In this document: in pieces, positions 1 to 9,403 of the stretch
Numbering within the stretch: the stretch's first letter is position 1
Layout of the letters: each line of letters starts with the position of its first letter
DNA from: an uncultured Gammaproteobacteria bacterium
GTDB lineage: Bacteria > Pseudomonadota > Gammaproteobacteria > JAADHQ01
DNA: 64,000 nucleotides
Direction of reading: 5' to 3'
Assembly: GCA_947258755.1 (NCBI GenBank)
Contig: CAMYJO010000021.1
Span: forward strand, 1 to 64,000
Notes under the pieces: model-generated
The model's input: the letters and a program-made list of their open reading frames with translations, nothing else
What the model was told of the DNA's origin: nothing
Databases searched by the model: none
Translations under genes and position numbers: made by a program

Positions 1-2
1 TC

Positions 3-395
3 ATGTTACTGGTCTCAGGCAACTGGAACACCGTCGCGAAATTACAAGACCAAATGCCGGCACTGGAACAAAAACTGGGCATGTCGATTACGGCAAAGAT
101 CACGGAAAGAAGTCCATCCACACAAAAAACACTGCCCTATACCGCCGAGGTCATCGCCCTGGACCACCCCGGCATTGTAAACAAACTGGCACATTTCTTT
201 TCCACGCGCAGTATCAATATTGTTGAAATGACGACCAGCACCTATGCCGCACCGCATACCGGAACGGCCATGTTTTCGGTACAGATTGAGATTGGCATAC
301 CAGCTAATTTGTCTATTTCAGATCTGCGTGAATCCTTCATGGATTTTTGCGACAATCTCAACCTGGACGCAGTGCTGGAACCATTAAAATCCTGA
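3..395 (+). CDS. gcvR: Glycine cleavage system transcriptional repressor GcvR-like ACT-domain protein (5' end outside window)
   Basis: LLVSGNWNTVAKLQDQMPALE followed by a second ACT-type region (ALDHPGIVNKLAHFFSTRSINIVEM); adjacent to bcp as in many gammaproteobacteria; truncated by window edge. Confidence 0.8.
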   Translation: MLLVSGNWNTVAKLQDQMPALEQKLGMSITAKITERSPSTQKTLPYTAEVIALDHPGIVNKLAHFFSTRSINIVEMTTSTYAAPHTGTAMFSVQIEIGIPANLSISDLRESFMDFCDNLNLDAVLEPLKS

Positions 396-434
396 TTACT
401 ATTCACTGCACTTAACACGACAAGGAAACTCATC

Positions 435-920
435 ATGCCCAAAGCCATTGTTGGCAAAAAGGTACCTGCCTTTAACCTGCCTGCCACAGGAGACAAAAAA
501 ATCAGACTGTCCGAGCTCAAGGGCAAAAACATTGTGCTTTATTTTTATCCCAAGGACAGCACCCCAGGCTGTACCCGTGAAGGCCAGGATTTCCGTGACA
601 ACCTGACAAAATTCAAGCGCCAGAATACAGTTGTTATTGGCGTCTCACGTGACAGCATCAAATCACATGAAAAGTTCAGGGAAAAGCAGGGTTTCAAATT
701 CGATTTGATTGCCGATGAAGAAGAGAAACTGTGTGATATCTTCGATGTCATCAAGATGAAAAACATGTACGGTAAGAAGGTACGCGGCATTGAACGCAGC
801 ACTTTCCTAATCAGCGCCGATGGTAAATTGGTGCAGGAATGGCGCAAGATCAAGGTAGACGGTCACGCCGAAGCGGTATTGGATGCAGTCAAAACATTTA
901 ACAAGGAAAATAAAAGCTGA
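435..920 (+). CDS. bcp: Thioredoxin-dependent thiol peroxidase (Bcp-type peroxiredoxin)
   Basis: LYFYPKDSTPGCTREGQDFRD peroxiredoxin active-site motif. Confidence 0.93.
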   Translation: MPKAIVGKKVPAFNLPATGDKKIRLSELKGKNIVLYFYPKDSTPGCTREGQDFRDNLTKFKRQNTVVIGVSRDSIKSHEKFREKQGFKFDLIADEEEKLCDIFDVIKMKNMYGKKVRGIERSTFLISADGKLVQEWRKIKVDGHAEAVLDAVKTFNKENKS

Positions 921-922
921 TC

Positions 923-2329
923 ATGGCAAAAAAAGAGATTGAGGGCGAACGACTGTTTGTATTAGACACTAATGTCCTGATTCATGACCCCACATCCATA
1001 TTCCGCTTCAAGGAACATGACATCTATCTGCCGATGATAGTGCTGGAAGAACTCGACAATTTAAAAAAAGGTGCGACTGAAGTTGCCAGGAACGCACGAC
1101 AGATGAGCCGCTTCCTCGATGAGCTTCTATCAGATAGTACTGTCGATGACATCAAAAAGGGACTAGCGCTAGACCAGGATAGAAATGAAGTGGCCGCCTC
1201 AAACGGACATCTGTTTTTTCAGACCCAGGCCATCGATAACAGTATCCCGGACATACTACCCGGTGCAAAAAATGACAACAGCATTCTTGGCACAGCGATT
1301 TTTCTCACCGAGCAATACCCGAACAGAACCATCACCCTGGTTTCTAAAGACATTAATCTACGCATCAAGGCCAATGTCCTCGGTATTCATACCGAAGATT
1401 ATTTTAATGATCAGGTCCTTGAAGATGTCGACCTGCTCTACCGTGGCGCACGCGCACTCAGCAAGGACTTCTGGGAACAACATAGCAAGAATATGGAGTC
1501 ATGGAATGCAGAAGGACATACTTACTATCGCCTGCAGGGTCCTGAGGTCGATAGCTGGCAGGTCAACGAATTTCTGTATATGGAAAGCGACCCTACCTTT
1601 AATTACCGCGTCTGTTCCAAGGAACAAGATACTGCTGTCATCGAATTAACGCGCGACTACGAACAGAGTACGCATGGCATATGGGGCATTCATGCACGCA
1701 ATCGCGAACAAAACTTTGCCTTAAACCTGCTAATGAATCCCGACATCGATTTTGTCACCCTGGTAGGCATGGCCGGTACCGGCAAGACCTTACTGACCCT
1801 CGCTGCCGGACTGGAACAAACACTGGAAGCCGGTCTCTACAATGAGATTATCATGACCCGTGTCACGGTACCGGTCGGCGAAGATATCGGTTTTCTACCG
1901 GGCACGGAAGAGGAAAAAATGACGCCATGGATGGGTGCGCTAATGGACAACCTGGAAGTGCTAACCAAAACTGAAGAAAATGGCGATTGGGGACAGGCGG
2001 CAACCAATGACCTGTTACAGCAACGCATCAAGATACGCTCGCTGAACTTCATGCGGGGACGCACCTTCCTGAAAAAACTGATTATCATCGACGAAGCGCA
2101 AAACCTGACATCCAAACAAATGAAAACCCTGATCACCCGCGCCGGCCCCGGCAGCAAGATCGTCTGCCTGGGTAACATAGCCCAGATCGATACCCCCTAT
2201 CTGACCGAGACCTCATCCGGCCTGACCTATGTCGTCGATCGTTTTCAGGGCTGGGAACACAGTGGTCATATTACGCTGTTACGCGGTGAGCGCTCGCGCC
2301 TGGCGGATTTCGCTTCTGAGGTATTATAA
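923..2329 (+). CDS. PhoH family ATPase with N-terminal PIN domain
   Basis: N-terminal FVLDTNVLIHDPTSIFRF (PIN) plus GMAGTGKTLLTLAAG Walker A and LIIIDEAQNLTSKQMKTLITRAG (PhoH). Confidence 0.93.
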   Translation: MAKKEIEGERLFVLDTNVLIHDPTSIFRFKEHDIYLPMIVLEELDNLKKGATEVARNARQMSRFLDELLSDSTVDDIKKGLALDQDRNEVAASNGHLFFQTQAIDNSIPDILPGAKNDNSILGTAIFLTEQYPNRTITLVSKDINLRIKANVLGIHTEDYFNDQVLEDVDLLYRGARALSKDFWEQHSKNMESWNAEGHTYYRLQGPEVDSWQVNEFLYMESDPTFNYRVCSKEQDTAVIELTRDYEQSTHGIWGIHARNREQNFALNLLMNPDIDFVTLVGMAGTGKTLLTLAAGLEQTLEAGLYNEIIMTRVTVPVGEDIGFLPGTEEEKMTPWMGALMDNLEVLTKTEENGDWGQAATNDLLQQRIKIRSLNFMRGRTFLKKLIIIDEAQNLTSKQMKTLITRAGPGSKIVCLGNIAQIDTPYLTETSSGLTYVVDRFQGWEHSGHITLLRGERSRLADFASEVL

Positions 2330-2337
2330 ATACCGTC

Positions 2338-2591
2338 TTAGCACGAACACTCGAACAAAAAACAATCACCCATTACCCTTATTGCCCTCTGTGGGAGCGG
2401 CCCTTGGCCGCGATAAAACAGTAGCGGGTAGCTAGTGGCTAGTAGCGAGGTAAAATAGAATCCGTATCCTGGTCTTTTTCTAGCCACTTGCCACTCGTTA
2501 CTAGTTACTTGAATGTCGCGGCCAAGGGCGCGCTCCTACACGGGAAAATTGCATGATTGATTCTCTTCGTGTCTTCGTGCCTTCGTGGTGA
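2338..2591. repeat. Nested palindromic repeat, copy A (complete, outer left arm degenerate)
   Basis: Outer arms gcacgaacactcgaac / cttcgtgccttcgtggtga; middle arms gtgggagcggcccttggccgcgataaaa / tgtcgcggccaagggcgcgctcctaca; inner arms gtagcgggtagctagtggctag / ctagccacttgccactcgttac. Confidence 0.85.
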
Positions 2592-2600
2592 CATCCATGC

Positions 2601-3092
2601 TCACAAGGACAATAGCGACTCGTAAAGTTTGCTATCTTCTGCGCTGAAACAACAAACGATAATTTCATCGAACTGTGACTCGTACTGATGCATGACTGCC
2701 AGTGCAATCTCGGCTGCCTGTTGCTTGGGAAAGCCATACACGCCGGTACTAATGGCGGGAAAGGCGATACGTCGGATCGGGTGTTGCCGGGCCAGCTCAA
2801 AGGAAGCACGATAGCAAGAAGCCAGCAAATCCGCTTCATGCTGCTGACCGCCCTGCCAGACAGGCCCGACCGTATGAATAACCCACTCAGCTGGCAAATT
2901 AAATGCGGGGGTTATTTTGGCCGCACCGGTCTGACAACCGCCCAGTGCTCGACAGGCCGTCAATAGCTGTGGGCCGGCGGCGCGATGAATGGCGCCGTCG
3001 ACACCGCCGCCGCCCAGTAAACTACTATTGGCTGCATTGACTATGACATCGACTTGCAAGGTGGTGATATCGGCTTGAATAATGTTGATCAT
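2601..3092 (-). CDS. Macro domain protein, YmdB-like O-acetyl-ADP-ribose deacetylase
   Basis: INIIQADITTLQVDVIVNAANSSLLGGGGVDGAIHRAAG macro-domain signature. Confidence 0.93.
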   Translation of the reverse strand: MINIIQADITTLQVDVIVNAANSSLLGGGGVDGAIHRAAGPQLLTACRALGGCQTGAAKITPAFNLPAEWVIHTVGPVWQGGQQHEADLLASCYRASFELARQHPIRRIAFPAISTGVYGFPKQQAAEIALAVMHQYESQFDEIIVCCFSAEDSKLYESLLSL

Positions 3093-3115
3093 CGGCCGTT
3101 TAGATACGCCGGACT

Positions 3116-3499
3116 TTATTTTACGACGCGTAGGTCAGGTTTGCCCGGTTTGTCAGGAGGAGTATCGTCTGGTGGCGTGTCATCAGAGTGATCACTGTCG
3201 CTAAAGACCATACCCTCACCGGATTCCATTGCATAAATGCTCAGGATCGCCTCTATCGGCACCCTGACGACCATCGATACGCCGTTAAAGCGCGCACTGA
3301 AGAAGACACCATCATTGCCCAGATCGAGTTCCTGGACCGCACGTGGACCGATATTGAGGACGATACGGCCGTCATGGATATGCTGCTGCGGAACCTGGAC
3401 GCCTTCGAAAGCGGTATCAACTAATACGTAGGGCGTAAGACCGTTATCATTGATCCACTCATACAGTGCTCGAATCAGATAAGGGCGGCTGGACGTCAT
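3116..3499 (-). CDS. sspB: ClpXP protease specificity-enhancing factor SspB
   Basis: SSRPYLIRALYEWINDNGLTPYVLVD and C-terminal DLRVVK ClpX-binding-like tail; next to sspA. Confidence 0.93.
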   Translation of the reverse strand: MTSSRPYLIRALYEWINDNGLTPYVLVDTAFEGVQVPQQHIHDGRIVLNIGPRAVQELDLGNDGVFFSARFNGVSMVVRVPIEAILSIYAMESGEGMVFSDSDHSDDTPPDDTPPDKPGKPDLRVVK

Positions 3500-3542
3500 T
3501 GAGATAGACCCTGTTAACTATTTACACATTATTTATAGAAGA

Positions 3543-4169
3543 CTAGAGCTTCATTTCCTTTTCCTGCTCGGTCAGGCTCGCCTGAAATGACTCACGCTCA
3601 AACACGCGCTCGGCATATTCATGGATAGCCTTAGCCTGGGTCGGCAAATCAATCCCGTATTGCTCAAGACGCCACAACATCGGCGCAATAGCACAATCGA
3701 CCAGGGTGAAATCATCACTAAGGAAATAAGGTTTGAACGAAAATACCTCAGCGCTCGCTGCCAGACTATCACTCAGAATTTTGCGTGCCTTGCTCATACG
3801 TTTGCTGTCACCGGATTCAAGCTCATCGACCTGGCTATACCAATCAGCATCAATACGATGCATGGCAAGCCTGGTTTTAGCACGTGAGACAGGATCTACC
3901 GGCATCAACGGAGGATGCGGAAAACGTTCGTCGAGGTATTCAACGATCACTTGTGAATTATACAGAACCAACTCTCGGTCAACGAGCGTAGGTACGGAAT
4001 GATAGGGATTGATGTCGAGCAGGTCCTCGGGCAGGCTACCCGCTTCAACATTACTGGTTTCAAAGGTAATCCCTTTCTCTCCAAGCACAATCCTTGCACG
4101 ATGACAGTATGGGTCCAACGGTGATGAAAACAGGGTCATTACAGAACGTCTATTGGCAACCAAAGCCAT
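3543..4169 (-). CDS. sspA: Stringent starvation protein A (GST-like)
   Basis: LFSSPLDPYCHRARIVLGEKGITFE GST-like N-terminus, LDERFPHPPLMPVDPVSRA; upstream of sspB. Confidence 0.92.
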   Translation of the reverse strand: MALVANRRSVMTLFSSPLDPYCHRARIVLGEKGITFETSNVEAGSLPEDLLDINPYHSVPTLVDRELVLYNSQVIVEYLDERFPHPPLMPVDPVSRAKTRLAMHRIDADWYSQVDELESGDSKRMSKARKILSDSLAASAEVFSFKPYFLSDDFTLVDCAIAPMLWRLEQYGIDLPTQAKAIHEYAERVFERESFQASLTEQEKEMKL

Positions 4170-4217
4170 ACGGATACTCCAAGATCCAACTAAAAGAGGG
4201 GCATTATACAGTAAAAG

Positions 4218-4260
4218 AGAAAAAAAATGTGGTGAAATCCCGGCTTAATGCCGGGATTTC
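4218..4260 (-). terminator. Rho-independent terminator downstream of petC
   Basis: Perfect 11-bp stem GAAATCCCGGC-TTAAT-GCCGGGATTTC followed on the minus strand by a T-rich tract. Confidence 0.8.
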
Positions 4261-4283
4261 GCCAAAAGAAATGACAAGCCGGA

Positions 4284-5036
4284 CTAATGCACGTCTTCCC
4301 AGAAGGCCTTCTTCATCAGATAAGCCGGGATCAGCAGGATAATCAGAAACAGGATAACCTTAACACCCAAACTGTAGCGCACCAGCTTGGCCGGTTCGCC
4401 GGTATAGTCCAGATAATTGACTATATCCAGAACTGCCTGGTCGTATTTGGCCGCTGACATCGAGCCTTCTGTCAGTAATTCGAATTTATCGAAAACTTCA
4501 ACCTTACTACCGTCGGCACCTTCCTCAATCTTGAATACGGCTTTCTTCAGCCCTTCAAGCTCCTCGAACACATGTGGCATACCGACATCCGAAAAGGCCA
4601 GGTTATTCACACCAAATGGACGTGAGTCATCGGCATAGAAGGTCTTCATATAGGTATACAGCCAGTCCTTACCACGTGAACGCGCCACCAGTGACAAATC
4701 GGGTGGCAGCGTACCAAACCATACCTTGGCATCTTCTGCCGGCATGGCGATAGTCATGTAGTCACCGATTTTGGCATCGCTGAAGATCAGGTTTTTCAGT
4801 ACCAGCTCCTTGTCTAAGCCCAGATCAGTAGACATACGCTCATAGGACATGTACTTGGTGGAATGACAACCCATGCAGTAGTTAACAAACAATTTAACAC
4901 CACGTTGCAGAGAAGCCTTGTTATCCAGGTCAGTATTGGCCTTGTAGCAATCGATCTTGCCGCAGCTAAGACCACCTGCAGCCTGGACCATAGCCGGTGC
5001 CACCATGATTAAAAGTGCAATTATTATGTTTCTCAT
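4284..5036 (-). CDS. petC: Ubiquinol-cytochrome c reductase, cytochrome c1 subunit
   Basis: CMGCHSTKYMSY heme motif, C-terminal TM helix; start chosen at MRNIIIALL, overlapping petB end. Confidence 0.92.
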   Translation of the reverse strand: MRNIIIALLIMVAPAMVQAAGGLSCGKIDCYKANTDLDNKASLQRGVKLFVNYCMGCHSTKYMSYERMSTDLGLDKELVLKNLIFSDAKIGDYMTIAMPAEDAKVWFGTLPPDLSLVARSRGKDWLYTYMKTFYADDSRPFGVNNLAFSDVGMPHVFEELEGLKKAVFKIEEGADGSKVEVFDKFELLTEGSMSAAKYDQAVLDIVNYLDYTGEPAKLVRYSLGVKVILFLIILLIPAYLMKKAFWEDVH

Positions 5037-6271
5037 TTGTCTGTCACCCTTTCCGGAACCGGCTTGGTCTTGTCTATCGATGTGTACCAAGGCATCAAGA
5101 TGAAAAATGCGAAATAAACGATACTGAAGATCTGCGACAGCGTCAGGTAAATACCCCCTGCCGGCTGTGTACCCAACCAGCCCAACACCAGGAAGCTGAC
5201 AACGAACACGGCCAGGGCGATCTTGTAAAGTCCACCACGATAGCGGATAGAACGCACTGGACTACGGTCCAGCCATGGCACCAGGAACAATACAACGATA
5301 GCCAGGCCCATTGCTGCCACACCCGGGAACTGTGAATTCAGGATCGGTGGTACCGCACGCAAAATCGCATAAAATGGTGTGAAATACCATAATGGCACAA
5401 TATGCTCAGGCGTCTTCAATGGATCAGCGGGGACAAAGTTATCCTTCTCCAGGAACCAGCCCCATAAATCAGGAACAAAGAACAGCACCATTGAGAACAG
5501 AATCAGGAATACGATCACGCCGACGATGTCCTTGACCGTGTAATACGGGTGGAACGGGATACCGTCTTTGGGAATACCGTTAGCATCCTTGTTTTTCTTG
5601 ATATCAACTCCATCCGGGTTATTCGATCCTACTTCATGCAGAGCGATGATGTGGGCCACCACCAGCATCAGCAGAATCAATGGCACCGCGATGACATGGA
5701 AGGCAAAGAAGCGGTTCAGGGTCGCATCGGCGACGACAAAGTCGCCACGAATCCATTCAGAAATCGGCTCACCGAGACCAAAGGGGATAGTACCGAATAA
5801 GGAGATGATAACCTGCGCACCCCAGTAGGACATCTGACCCCAGGGTAACAGATAACCCATAAAGGCCTCAGCCATCAAGGCCACGTAGATCAGCATTCCG
5901 AAGATCCAGATCAATTCACGCGGTTTCTTGTAAGAACCGTACATCAGGCCACGGAACATATGCAGATAAACCACAATGAAGAATGCCGAAGCACCGGTGG
6001 AATGTAAGTAGCGGATCAGCCAGCCCCATTCGACATCACGCATGATGTATTCTACAGAAGCGAAGGCCATTTCAGCATCCGGCTTGTAGTTCATGGTCAG
6101 GAAGATACCGGTGACAATCTGCAGGACCAGTACCAGCAGTGCCAATGAACCGAAGAAATACCAGAAGTTAAAGTTCTTCGGTGCATAATATTCGGACAAG
6201 TGCTCTTTCCACATCTTGGTCGCCGGAAAGCGCGCATCGACCCAACCCATAAGTGATTGCATTTTACTCAT
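5033..6271 (-). CDS. petB: Ubiquinol-cytochrome c reductase, cytochrome b subunit
   Basis: Multi-TM cytochrome b; RYLHSTGASAFFIVVYLHMFRG, GYLLPWGQMSYWGAQV. Confidence 0.96.
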   Translation of the reverse strand: MSKMQSLMGWVDARFPATKMWKEHLSEYYAPKNFNFWYFFGSLALLVLVLQIVTGIFLTMNYKPDAEMAFASVEYIMRDVEWGWLIRYLHSTGASAFFIVVYLHMFRGLMYGSYKKPRELIWIFGMLIYVALMAEAFMGYLLPWGQMSYWGAQVIISLFGTIPFGLGEPISEWIRGDFVVADATLNRFFAFHVIAVPLILLMLVVAHIIALHEVGSNNPDGVDIKKNKDANGIPKDGIPFHPYYTVKDIVGVIVFLILFSMVLFFVPDLWGWFLEKDNFVPADPLKTPEHIVPLWYFTPFYAILRAVPPILNSQFPGVAAMGLAIVVLFLVPWLDRSPVRSIRYRGGLYKIALAVFVVSFLVLGWLGTQPAGGIYLTLSQIFSIVYFAFFILMPWYTSIDKTKPVPERVTDK

Positions 6272-6870
6272 TACGCGGCTCCTTCTTGATCAATGCCGAT
6301 CAGAATCGTGGTATCTGTCAGGTATTTGTGTGGAGGCACGATCAGGTTAGTCGGTGCAGGTACACCGGCGTAAACACGACCCGAGAGGTCAAACGTGGAA
6401 CCATGACAGGGACAATAGAACCCGCCCTTCCAGTCTGCACCGTGGCCGGAGGCAGCACCCATTTCAGGTTTGAATGTCGGCGAACAACCCAGGTGCGTAC
6501 ACAATCCCACCATGACCATGAATTCCGGTTTGATGGAACGCGCTTCACCCTTGACGTAGGCAGGTTGTTGCGGGACTGTCGATTGCGGATCGGCCATTTT
6601 ATCATTCAGTGCCACCAGGTCAGTCATATTCTGATCGGTACGGCGCACGATCCAGACCGGTTTTTTACGCCATTCAACGGTCATTTTCTTACCTGGCTCC
6701 AGTTTACTGATGTCCACCTCGACCGGTGCACCAGCGGCACGCGCTTTCGCACTGGGGGTCATATAAGTAACAAAAGGAATTATAGCCGCAGCTACTCCGG
6801 CCCCACCTACGACTGCGGTTGTCGCGGTCAAAAAGCGGCGTTTTCCGAGATCCACACCTTCTTTGCTCAT
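6271..6870 (-). CDS. petA: Ubiquinol-cytochrome c reductase, Rieske iron-sulfur subunit
   Basis: Tat-like RRFLTATTAVVGG; CTHLGCSPTF and CPCHGSTFDLSGRV Rieske motifs. Confidence 0.96.
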   Translation of the reverse strand: MSKEGVDLGKRRFLTATTAVVGGAGVAAAIIPFVTYMTPSAKARAAGAPVEVDISKLEPGKKMTVEWRKKPVWIVRRTDQNMTDLVALNDKMADPQSTVPQQPAYVKGEARSIKPEFMVMVGLCTHLGCSPTFKPEMGAASGHGADWKGGFYCPCHGSTFDLSGRVYAGVPAPTNLIVPPHKYLTDTTILIGIDQEGAA

Positions 6871-7081
6871 GAAAATTCTCCAGAAACCAAAATATTACAT
6901 TCTCGTAATGGGTCGATACGCAGGCCTGACAGACAGTGCATACCTATATATAAAGCGGCGTGATTCTATCAGAATATTCTTATGCATTACAGTCATTAGC
7001 CGCAGAAAATGACCGAGCATTTTTTTAGGTAGGTATAAATAAAATCAGTGATGCCTATAATTACCCTTTATAAACATTAGC

Positions 7082-7840
7082 TTAAACAGGATTGTATAAA
7101 TCCTTGAAGCTGAATTCCAGACCAAAATGCTCAGCTAAATGTGCGCCCAATGCCTGCACGCCATAGCGCTCAGTGGCATGGTGTCCTGCCGCAAAAAAAT
7201 CGATGCCGGCCTCCTGCGCAACATGATAGGTGTGTTCCGACACCTCGCCACTGATGAAGGCATCCAGGCCCAGCGCCGCCGCCTCCTCAAGATAACCCTG
7301 AGCCGCTCCCGTGCACCAGCCAATGCGCTGGATCATGCCGTCATGTCCGTGGATATGGAATGGTTCACGCGCTAACACGCTATGCAAACGCTCAGCCAAC
7401 TCGCTGGCCGGCAAGGCCTGTGGGAATTGACCATAACAAGCGATATCGATATTACCCTGGCGGCCGAAACCACCTTCGATTTCAACGCCCAGAAGCCTGC
7501 CTAATTGCACATTATTACCGTATTCGGCGTGTGCATCGAGTGGCAGATGATAGGCCAGCAGCGAGATGCCCGCCTCGATCAAGCGTCGAATACGCTCATA
7601 TTTAAGCCCGGTGATACAGGCTTGTTCGCCCTTCCAGAAATAACCATGATGCACAAGAATGGCATCCGCTCCCGCCTCAACTGCGGTATCAATCAAGTCA
7701 CGGCTGGCAGTGACTCCGCCAATCAGACGTTGCACCTCCGTCTTGCCCTGGATCTGCAGGCCATTGGGACAGTAATCCTTGAACTGCCCAATATCGAGTA
7801 ATTCATTGGTGTAATCAACAATCGTGTTCAATCGAGCCAT
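7082..7840 (-). CDS. Nif3-like dinuclear metal centre protein
   Basis: DYCPNGLQIQGK, ADAILVHHGYFWKGE, GHHATERYG Nif3/YbgI-type motifs. Confidence 0.92.
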   Translation of the reverse strand: MARLNTIVDYTNELLDIGQFKDYCPNGLQIQGKTEVQRLIGGVTASRDLIDTAVEAGADAILVHHGYFWKGEQACITGLKYERIRRLIEAGISLLAYHLPLDAHAEYGNNVQLGRLLGVEIEGGFGRQGNIDIACYGQFPQALPASELAERLHSVLAREPFHIHGHDGMIQRIGWCTGAAQGYLEEAAALGLDAFISGEVSEHTYHVAQEAGIDFFAAGHHATERYGVQALGAHLAEHFGLEFSFKDLYNPV

Positions 7841-7910
7841 GGTATCTCCATTGCATGCGGGCCATTAGTGCATAATAATAGCCAATCCTAACCCAACTAA
7901 TGACGCTGTT

Positions 7911-9086
7911 GTGAAACATATTACCAAAACCGCCTTATTCCTGTTTCAGTTTATCGCCATCGGACTCGCCGCTGCCTTTGTCATCCTGATCCTGAAACCT
8001 GAATTACTGAACAACATACGCCCCAAGGTTGAAATTCGCCAGCATGCGCCGACTGCGGTCGAGCACAACGTCACCCATAGCAATCCTACTGCGCCATTCT
8101 CGTATGCCACTGCCGTGCAACTGGCCGCGCCCTCGGTCGTCAATATCTACACCAGCAAGCTGGTGGCCAGACAACCCTCGGCCGAAGACCTGCTCAGACA
8201 TTACTTTAATGGCACAACCCCGGAAAGCTCGTCTGTGGAAACCAGTCTCGGCTCCGGCGTCATTATGACGCCGCAGGGACACATTATTACCAACAACCAC
8301 GTTATTTCGGGTGCCACAGAAATTCAGATATTATTGAATGATGGTAGGTCAGCCAGCGCGCAGATCGTCGGCAAAGACCCGGAAACTGACCTGGCCATTC
8401 TGAAAACCGACCTCGACTCTCTGCCTGTAATAACAGTAGGCGGATCAGACAAGCTGCAGGTGGGTGATGTGACCCTCGCTATTGGCAATCCCTATGGTGT
8501 CGGTCAAACCGTAACCCAAGGCATCGTCAGCGCAACCGGACGTAAACGCCTGGGCCTGAATACCTTTGAAAATTTCATCCAGACCGATGCCGCGATTAAT
8601 CCGGGTAATTCCGGCGGCGCACTGATCAACCCTCGTGGTGAACTAATCGGTATCAATTCCGCCATCTTCAGTAAAAGCGGCGGCTCACAGGGGATTGGTT
8701 TTGCGATACCGATAAACCTGGCACGCAAGGTCATGACAGAAATCATTGAAAAAGGTCATGTCGTGCGTGGTTGGCTTGGCGTACGCCTGCGTGATTTACC
8801 TGCTAATATTGCCCAAGGTCTGAATCTTCCGACACCGGGCGGCGTTATCGTCACCGGCCTGTTCGAGCATGGACCTGCATTGAATGCCGGACTGCAAGCC
8901 GGAGATATCCTGGTCAGTGTTAACAATCAAGCTATCCTGGATGCGCGCAGCCTGCTCGACGCAGTCGCCAAACAACCACCCGGCAGCATCATCGAACTCC
9001 AGGGCCAGCGTGATCAGCAAAAATTCAAAGCGAATATAGAGGTAACCCAGAGACCGGTGATGACTTATCGGAATTTACGCCGATAA
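7911..9086 (+). CDS. DegS/AlgW-type trypsin-like serine protease with one PDZ domain
   Basis: N-terminal TM anchor, SGVIMTPQGHIITNNHVI, TDAAINPGNSGGALIN, one C-terminal PDZ; length 391 aa. GTG start. Confidence 0.9.
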   Translation: MKHITKTALFLFQFIAIGLAAAFVILILKPELLNNIRPKVEIRQHAPTAVEHNVTHSNPTAPFSYATAVQLAAPSVVNIYTSKLVARQPSAEDLLRHYFNGTTPESSSVETSLGSGVIMTPQGHIITNNHVISGATEIQILLNDGRSASAQIVGKDPETDLAILKTDLDSLPVITVGGSDKLQVGDVTLAIGNPYGVGQTVTQGIVSATGRKRLGLNTFENFIQTDAAINPGNSGGALINPRGELIGINSAIFSKSGGSQGIGFAIPINLARKVMTEIIEKGHVVRGWLGVRLRDLPANIAQGLNLPTPGGVIVTGLFEHGPALNAGLQAGDILVSVNNQAILDARSLLDAVAKQPPGSIIELQGQRDQQKFKANIEVTQRPVMTYRNLRR

Positions 9087-9097
9087 ACAGCATATGA

Positions 9098-9348
9098 TCA
9101 CCACGAAGACACGAAGAAAAAAATACTCATTACGTCCCTGTAGGAGCGGCCCTTGGCCGCGATAAAAAAACAGTAGCGAGGGACGAGTGGCTAGTAGCTA
9201 GTAGCTAGAAAAATACCAGGATATTGGATCTGTTTAACCTAGCTACTAGCTACTAGCTACTAGCAACCCGCTACTATTTTATCGCGGCCAAGGGCCGCTC
9301 CTACAGCGTTAAAATGGGTGTTTGTTTTTCTTCGTGCCTTCGTGGTGA
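9098..9348. repeat. Nested palindromic repeat, copy B (best-preserved)
   Basis: Outer arms tcaccacgaagacacgaag / cttcgtgccttcgtggtga; perfect 30-bp middle arms ctgtaggagcggcccttggccgcgataaaa (9138-9167) / complement at 9277-9306; inner arms based on repeated CTAGTAG units. Confidence 0.92.
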
Positions 9349-9403
9349 ATACCAAGGCTAAAGAACTAAGCTGCCAAGAATACCTTCATACTAAACTCAA
9401 TAC

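Noticed and set aside
2229-2435. 68-aa ORF running into the nested palindrome, and ORF 2501..2839
   Set aside because: Created by repeat sequence and overlap with real genes; no protein-like features
6253-6963. 236-aa plus-strand ORF opposite petA
   Set aside because: Antisense shadow ORF; the Rieske protein on the other strand is unambiguous
9188-9264. CTAGTAG-type short repeats considered as a CRISPR-like or VNTR array
   Set aside because: Units are contiguous and arranged as inverted arms around one loop; no regularly spaced unique spacers and no cas genes
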